A stretch of 64,000 nucleotides of DNA from Marinobacter nauticus (GTDB taxonomy: Bacteria; Pseudomonadota; Gammaproteobacteria; Pseudomonadales; Oleiphilaceae). The translations under genes and the position numbers were made by a program. Positions 60,860-64,000 of the stretch are shown here, piece by piece (within the stretch, counting starts at the first letter, position 1; the number at the start of each line of letters is the position of its first letter). The notes under the pieces were generated by a model. The model was not told the DNA's origin. It ran no database searches and worked only from the letters and a program-made list of their open reading frames with translations. The DNA lies in NCBI RefSeq assembly GCF_003634635.1, contig NZ_RBJB01000005.1, forward strand, positions 1 to 64,000. The letters run 5' to 3'.

Positions 60860-61878
60860 TGCGTTGCCTCCCTGCCGGAAGGTTCAGTTAGTCCGCTGGC
60901 CTCTGGGGGTACCGGGTTGCTGTAGGTCTGGGTCCGGTTACCGCCCTGCTGTTGGGCGCGCCGCAGGGCGTTGGCAACGCTCTGTTGCAGGCTGTCGGCA
61001 TCGTCGCCGATATTGAGCCCGGCCACGCCGGTACTGACCGTAAGCTTAAGGCCGTGCGAATCCATCAGCGTGCACAGGCCGCGGCGAACCTGTTCTGCAG
61101 TGCGGGCTGCCTCGGCAGTATTGGCGCCGGGGAGAATCACCAGAAACTGAAGGTCGGCCACCCGGTAATAGGTATCGAAATCCCGAAGCTGAGAGTGCAG
61201 GTAGCGGCCGATGCGTGGCAGAATCGCGCGAATGTCTTCGTCCGGATCGACGTCGCTCAGGTGAGTATCCAGCCCGATCATCATCACCGACATGTTGGTG
61301 CCTTCCCGCTCGCTGCGCTGTATTTCCTTGTGCAGGTCAGCTGACAGGTATTCCCGGCTGGCTGCCTGGGTAAGCTCATCGGTACGGCGCAGGGGCGCAA
61401 GCTGCCGGGATTTGTACTCGCGCATGAACACCAGAATGGCCCCGAGGAGCGTGGTCAGTACCAGTGCCGTCATCATCTGGTGCCGGTCCGGGAGGGCTAT
61501 CGCCCACTGGGTTCCGGCTAGCACCAAGAAAATGAAGATGACAGTAACAATGGCTGCCAGGTAGACCGGCGCCATGGCGAACAGTACCAGCGGCAGGGCA
61601 TAGAGCCAGTGGCTGAGTGGCCAGGGGCCCAGCCAGATGGCCGATGCGAGAGCCAGAACGAGGGCTGTCAGAAAGAATGCCCGTAATTGTGGCCAGGGGG
61701 CGTTTTGATGTGCTTTGCCCTGATGGGTGCCCGCCAGGCAAAGACCAGCTGCAGCTGCCGCTGCCACTGCCGCCAGCAGTTCCCCCATGAACAGACAGAA
61801 CCCGGTGGTCAGGCCAAAGGCAATAAACCCGCTGCGGGAAAACTTGCCGGGAAGAAATTTTTCGGCGGTTTGGGGCAT
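60856..61878 (-). CDS. membrane protein with degenerate GGDEF domain (RxxD kept)
   Basis: 340 residues: several membrane helices (about 18-152), then a degenerate GGDEF domain (165-330). GGDEF is replaced by ADLQF (241-245) but the surrounding strand LVILP and helix AEAARTAEQVRRGL are typical. RDFD (232-235) stands five residues upstream as an I-site match. ATG 61878 with AAAGGA upstream is preferred over ATG 61902. First gene of the three-gene operon; its 3' end overlaps the next gene. Confidence 0.85.
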   Translation of the reverse strand: MPQTAEKFLPGKFSRSGFIAFGLTTGFCLFMGELLAAVAAAAAAGLCLAGTHQGKAHQNAPWPQLRAFFLTALVLALASAIWLGPWPLSHWLYALPLVLFAMAPVYLAAIVTVIFIFLVLAGTQWAIALPDRHQMMTALVLTTLLGAILVFMREYKSRQLAPLRRTDELTQAASREYLSADLHKEIQRSEREGTNMSVMMIGLDTHLSDVDPDEDIRAILPRIGRYLHSQLRDFDTYYRVADLQFLVILPGANTAEAARTAEQVRRGLCTLMDSHGLKLTVSTGVAGLNIGDDADSLQQSVANALRRAQQQGGNRTQTYSNPVPPEASGLTEPSGREATQ

Positions 61879-61923
61879 TGAGTCTGTCCTTTGCTGGCGC
61901 ATCCATTTGAACCTGTGCAGCGC

Positions 61924-61929
61924 TATAAT
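61924..61929 (+). promoter_or_regulatory. candidate -10 box for proA
   Basis: Consensus TATAAT about 85 bases before proA; no good -35 at 16-18 bp. A TTGAAC at 61907 is only 11 bp away, too close. Confidence 0.35.
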
Positions 61930-62014
61930 AGTCGTTTGGGGTGCGGACTTGAAACGGGAAAGGTAAAGTAACCCTCCCGTTTTGGAATCAGCTTGCAGAA
62001 TTAAGGGTAAATCA

Positions 62015-63271
62015 ATGGATGTAGCAGCCTACATGACGGAGCTCGGCCAGCAGGCCAGGGCCGCTTCCCGGGAAGTCGCTCGGTCCTCCACTGCCGTGCG
62101 GAATCAGGCACTTCTGGCCACCGCCGCCGCCCTGGACGCCGCCAGATCCGAGCTTGCCACGGCTAACAGCAAGGATCTGGAGCGTGGCCGGGAAAACGGA
62201 CTCGACAGTGCCATGCTGGATCGCCTGGAGCTTACCTCTCAGCGCATCGATGCCATGATTGAGGGTTTGCGCCAGGTGGCTGCGCTCCCGGACCCGGTGG
62301 GTGTGATTACCGATATGACCTATCGCCCGTCGGGTATTCAGGTAGGCAAGATGCGGGTGCCGCTGGGGGTAATCGGTATCATTTACGAGTCGCGGCCCAA
62401 TGTCACGGTCGAGGCTGCCAGTCTGTGCCTGAAATCCGGCAACGCGACCATTCTGCGTGGCGGCTCCGAGGCGATCCACTCCAACCAGGCCATTGCCCGT
62501 TGTCTCAAACAGGGTCTGAGCGAGGCGGGGTTGCCGGAAACTGCAGTCCAGGTGGTCAGCACTACCGACAGGGCCGCTGTGGGTGAGCTGATTACCATGC
62601 CTCAGTTCGTGGATGTGATTGTTCCTCGCGGCGGTAAGGGCCTGATCGAGCGTATCAGTCGGGACGCCCGCGTGCCGGTAATCAAGCATCTGGATGGTGT
62701 GTGTCATGTTTACATCGACAGCCATGCCGACCCGGAGAAGGCGCTGAAGGTAGCGGTTAATGCCAAAACCCAGCGTTACGGGACCTGCAATACCATGGAA
62801 ACCCTGCTGGTTGATGACGAGGTGGCGGAGGACTTGTTGCCGCTGCTGGCGGAACAGTTCCGAAGCAAAACCGTGGAGTTGCGGGGGTGCCGGCGCACCT
62901 GTGCCATTCTCGGAGATATTGTCGAAGCCACTGAGGAAGACTGGCACGCGGAATACCTTGCCCCCATTCTGGCGGTGAAGGTGGTTGACGGACTGGATGG
63001 TGCCATTGAGCATATCAATCGCTACAGCTCCCAGCACACCGACAGCATTATCACCGAAAACTACACCCGTGCCCGTCGGTTCCTGACGGAGGTGGATTCC
63101 AGCTCTGTCATGGTCAATGCCTCAACCCGTTTTGCTGATGGCTTCGAGTATGGCCTGGGCGCTGAGATTGGTATTTCCACCGATAAGATCCATGCCCGTG
63201 GGCCGGTCGGTCTGGAAGGGCTTACCTCACAGAAGTACGTGGTGTTCGGTGACGGCCATATCCGGACCTGA
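62015..63271 (+). CDS. proA: glutamate-5-semialdehyde dehydrogenase (gamma-glutamyl phosphate reductase)
   Basis: 418 residues. NADPH-dependent second step of proline synthesis. [31 protein letters not shown] and the active-site region [16 protein letters not shown] (catalytic Cys in GTCNT) are conserved, as is [28 protein letters not shown] near the end. ATG 62015 with AAGGG upstream is used; the frame is open from 61982. proB is not adjacent. nadD follows after four bases. Confidence 0.97.
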   Translation: MDVAAYMTELGQQARAASREVARSSTAVRNQALLATAAALDAARSELATANSKDLERGRENGLDSAMLDRLELTSQRIDAMIEGLRQVAALPDPVGVITDMTYRPSGIQVGKMRVPLGVIGIIYESRPNVTVEAASLCLKSGNATILRGGSEAIHSNQAIARCLKQGLSEAGLPETAVQVVSTTDRAAVGELITMPQFVDVIVPRGGKGLIERISRDARVPVIKHLDGVCHVYIDSHADPEKALKVAVNAKTQRYGTCNTMETLLVDDEVAEDLLPLLAEQFRSKTVELRGCRRTCAILGDIVEATEEDWHAEYLAPILAVKVVDGLDGAIEHINRYSSQHTDSIITENYTRARRFLTEVDSSSVMVNASTRFADGFEYGLGAEIGISTDKIHARGPVGLEGLTSQKYVVFGDGHIRT

Positions 63272-63275
63272 CACC

Positions 63276-63926
63276 ATGCATGTGATCTACGGCGGTACCT
63301 TTGACCCGATTCACCACGGTCACCTCCGGCTGGCACTGGAAGTGTCCGAGGCGCTGGAGGTGAGCCGGGTACATCTGGTGCCCAGCCATATCCCTCCGCA
63401 TCGGGGTAGCACCGGAGCCAGTTCAGCGCAGCGTCTGGAGATGATCCGGCAGGCCATCGCCGGCGAACCCGCGCTGGCGCTGGACGAGCAGGAGGTGCAC
63501 CGGGGCGGAGCCTCATACACCGCCGATACATTGCGCCAGCTTCGGGCCGAGCTGGGGCCGGATTGTCCTCTGGTGATGGTGGTCGGTACCGACGCTTTCT
63601 CATCGTTTGACCGCTGGCGCGAGTGGCAGGAGATCCCCGGGCTTGCCCATATCGTGGTGGTGCGCCGCCCCGGCTCGGAACTGCCGGTGGGCAGCGAGGC
63701 AGCGCAGCTGGTAGCAGAGCGCTGTGTGGGTTCAGCGTCGGAGCTGCATTCGCGGCCGGCGGGCCTGGTACTGGAGCTGGCGCCGCCGTTGCTGGACATT
63801 TCCGCCACGGGTATTCGACGGCGTATCGCGGCGGGTCGGTCGCCACGCTACCTCACCCCGGATGACGTATGCCAGAGTATCCGTGCCTGGGGGCTCTACG
63901 GTGCCCGGCCCGTTGAAAGCCAATAG
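63276..63926 (+). CDS. nadD: nicotinate-nucleotide adenylyltransferase
   Basis: 216 residues. Adenylates nicotinate mononucleotide in NAD synthesis. GGTFDPIHHGHLRLA (residues 6-20) carries the nucleotidyltransferase HxGH-type motif; PSHIPPHRG, GTDAFSSFDRW and ISATGIRRRIAAGRSPRYL (the ISSTxIR block) follow. The frame is open from 63117 inside proA; ATG 63276 is the family start. The proA-nadD pair is usual in gammaproteobacteria, normally followed by rsfS beyond the window. Confidence 0.97.
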   Translation: MHVIYGGTFDPIHHGHLRLALEVSEALEVSRVHLVPSHIPPHRGSTGASSAQRLEMIRQAIAGEPALALDEQEVHRGGASYTADTLRQLRAELGPDCPLVMVVGTDAFSSFDRWREWQEIPGLAHIVVVRRPGSELPVGSEAAQLVAERCVGSASELHSRPAGLVLELAPPLLDISATGIRRRIAAGRSPRYLTPDDVCQSIRAWGLYGARPVESQ

Positions 63927-63929
63927 GAG

Positions 63930-63958
63930 TTATTCACAGGCGTCTTTGATGCTACAAT
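63930..63958 (+). promoter_or_regulatory. candidate promoter downstream of nadD
   Basis: TTATTC (63930-63935), 17-bp spacer, TACAAT (63953-63958). It would drive the gene beyond the window (rsfS expected from synteny). No coding start is seen in the final 42 bases. Confidence 0.45.
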
Positions 63959-64000
63959 CGCGTCTGAATATCATTGATCGGGTGGCCATACCGGCCAGTA

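Overview
This window is ordinary chromosomal DNA from a gammaproteobacterium. The gene order (holD-like/rimI/prfC, rplM-rpsI-petABC-sspAB, diaA/yraN/lpoA divergent from rsmI-rnpB, the mraZ-to-ftsZ cell-wall cluster, lpxC-dciA-M23-secA-argJ-mutT) is that of the Pseudomonas/Marinobacter/Oceanospirillales neighbourhood. Protein sequences and moderate-to-high GC look most like Marinobacter; that is recognition, not a database result. I see no prophage, insertion sequence, CRISPR array, integron or tRNA gene, and codon use looks even throughout.

Layout. 1-142: 3' end of a 5S rRNA and its terminator. 165-5547: leuA, then a probable cryptic DNA polymerase III psi subunit (holD) overlapping rimI, then prfC and a TatD-type nuclease. 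5576-10598: ribosomal proteins L13/S9, the cytochrome bc1 operon and sspA-sspB. 10628-13459 (minus): diaA-like, yraN, lpoA. 13604-14856: rsmI and the RNase P RNA. 15070-32140: a complete dcw cluster (mraZ, rsmH, ftsL, ftsI, murE, murF, mraY, murD, ftsW, murG, murC, ddlB, ftsQ, ftsA, ftsZ) behind a promoter followed by four 10-bp-spaced GTGG repeats, the expected MraZ operator. 32351-41327: lpxC, dciA (minus), an M23 peptidase, secA, argJ, a Nudix/ThiE-like fusion, moaC, ribA. 41371-45408 (minus): dxs, ispA, xseB and an NRDE protein. 45501-48463: TauE/SafE permease, lgt, thyA, folA. 48483-54474: a DEAD-box helicase, a thioesterase, a dehalogenase-like hydrolase, two small unknown genes, an AI-2E-type permease and a small peptidoglycan-binding protein. 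54541-63926: ilvD, an HDOD protein, a LON-domain protein, a three-gene minus-strand operon (two degenerate GGDEF membrane proteins and a DedA-PAP2 fusion), then proA and nadD.

Most of the window serves envelope growth and division: UDP-MurNAc-pentapeptide synthesis (MurC-F, Ddl), lipid I/II (MraY, MurG), septal synthesis (FtsW, FtsI, FtsQ, FtsL, FtsA, FtsZ), LPS commitment (LpxC), secretion (SecA), lipoprotein maturation (Lgt), isoprenoid supply (Dxs, IspA) and an activator of PBP1A (LpoA).

The best candidates for something not fully described are the translationally coupled operon at 58413-61878, whose two GGDEF domains have lost the catalytic motif but kept an RxxD inhibitory-site motif at the correct spacing and sit in front of a DedA-PAP2 lipid-phosphate enzyme; a haloalkane-dehalogenase-like protein whose nucleophilic Asp is Asn; and an 82-residue cysteine-rich protein with its own promoter and a perfect Shine-Dalgarno. 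I do not see a wholly new multi-gene defence or mobile system.
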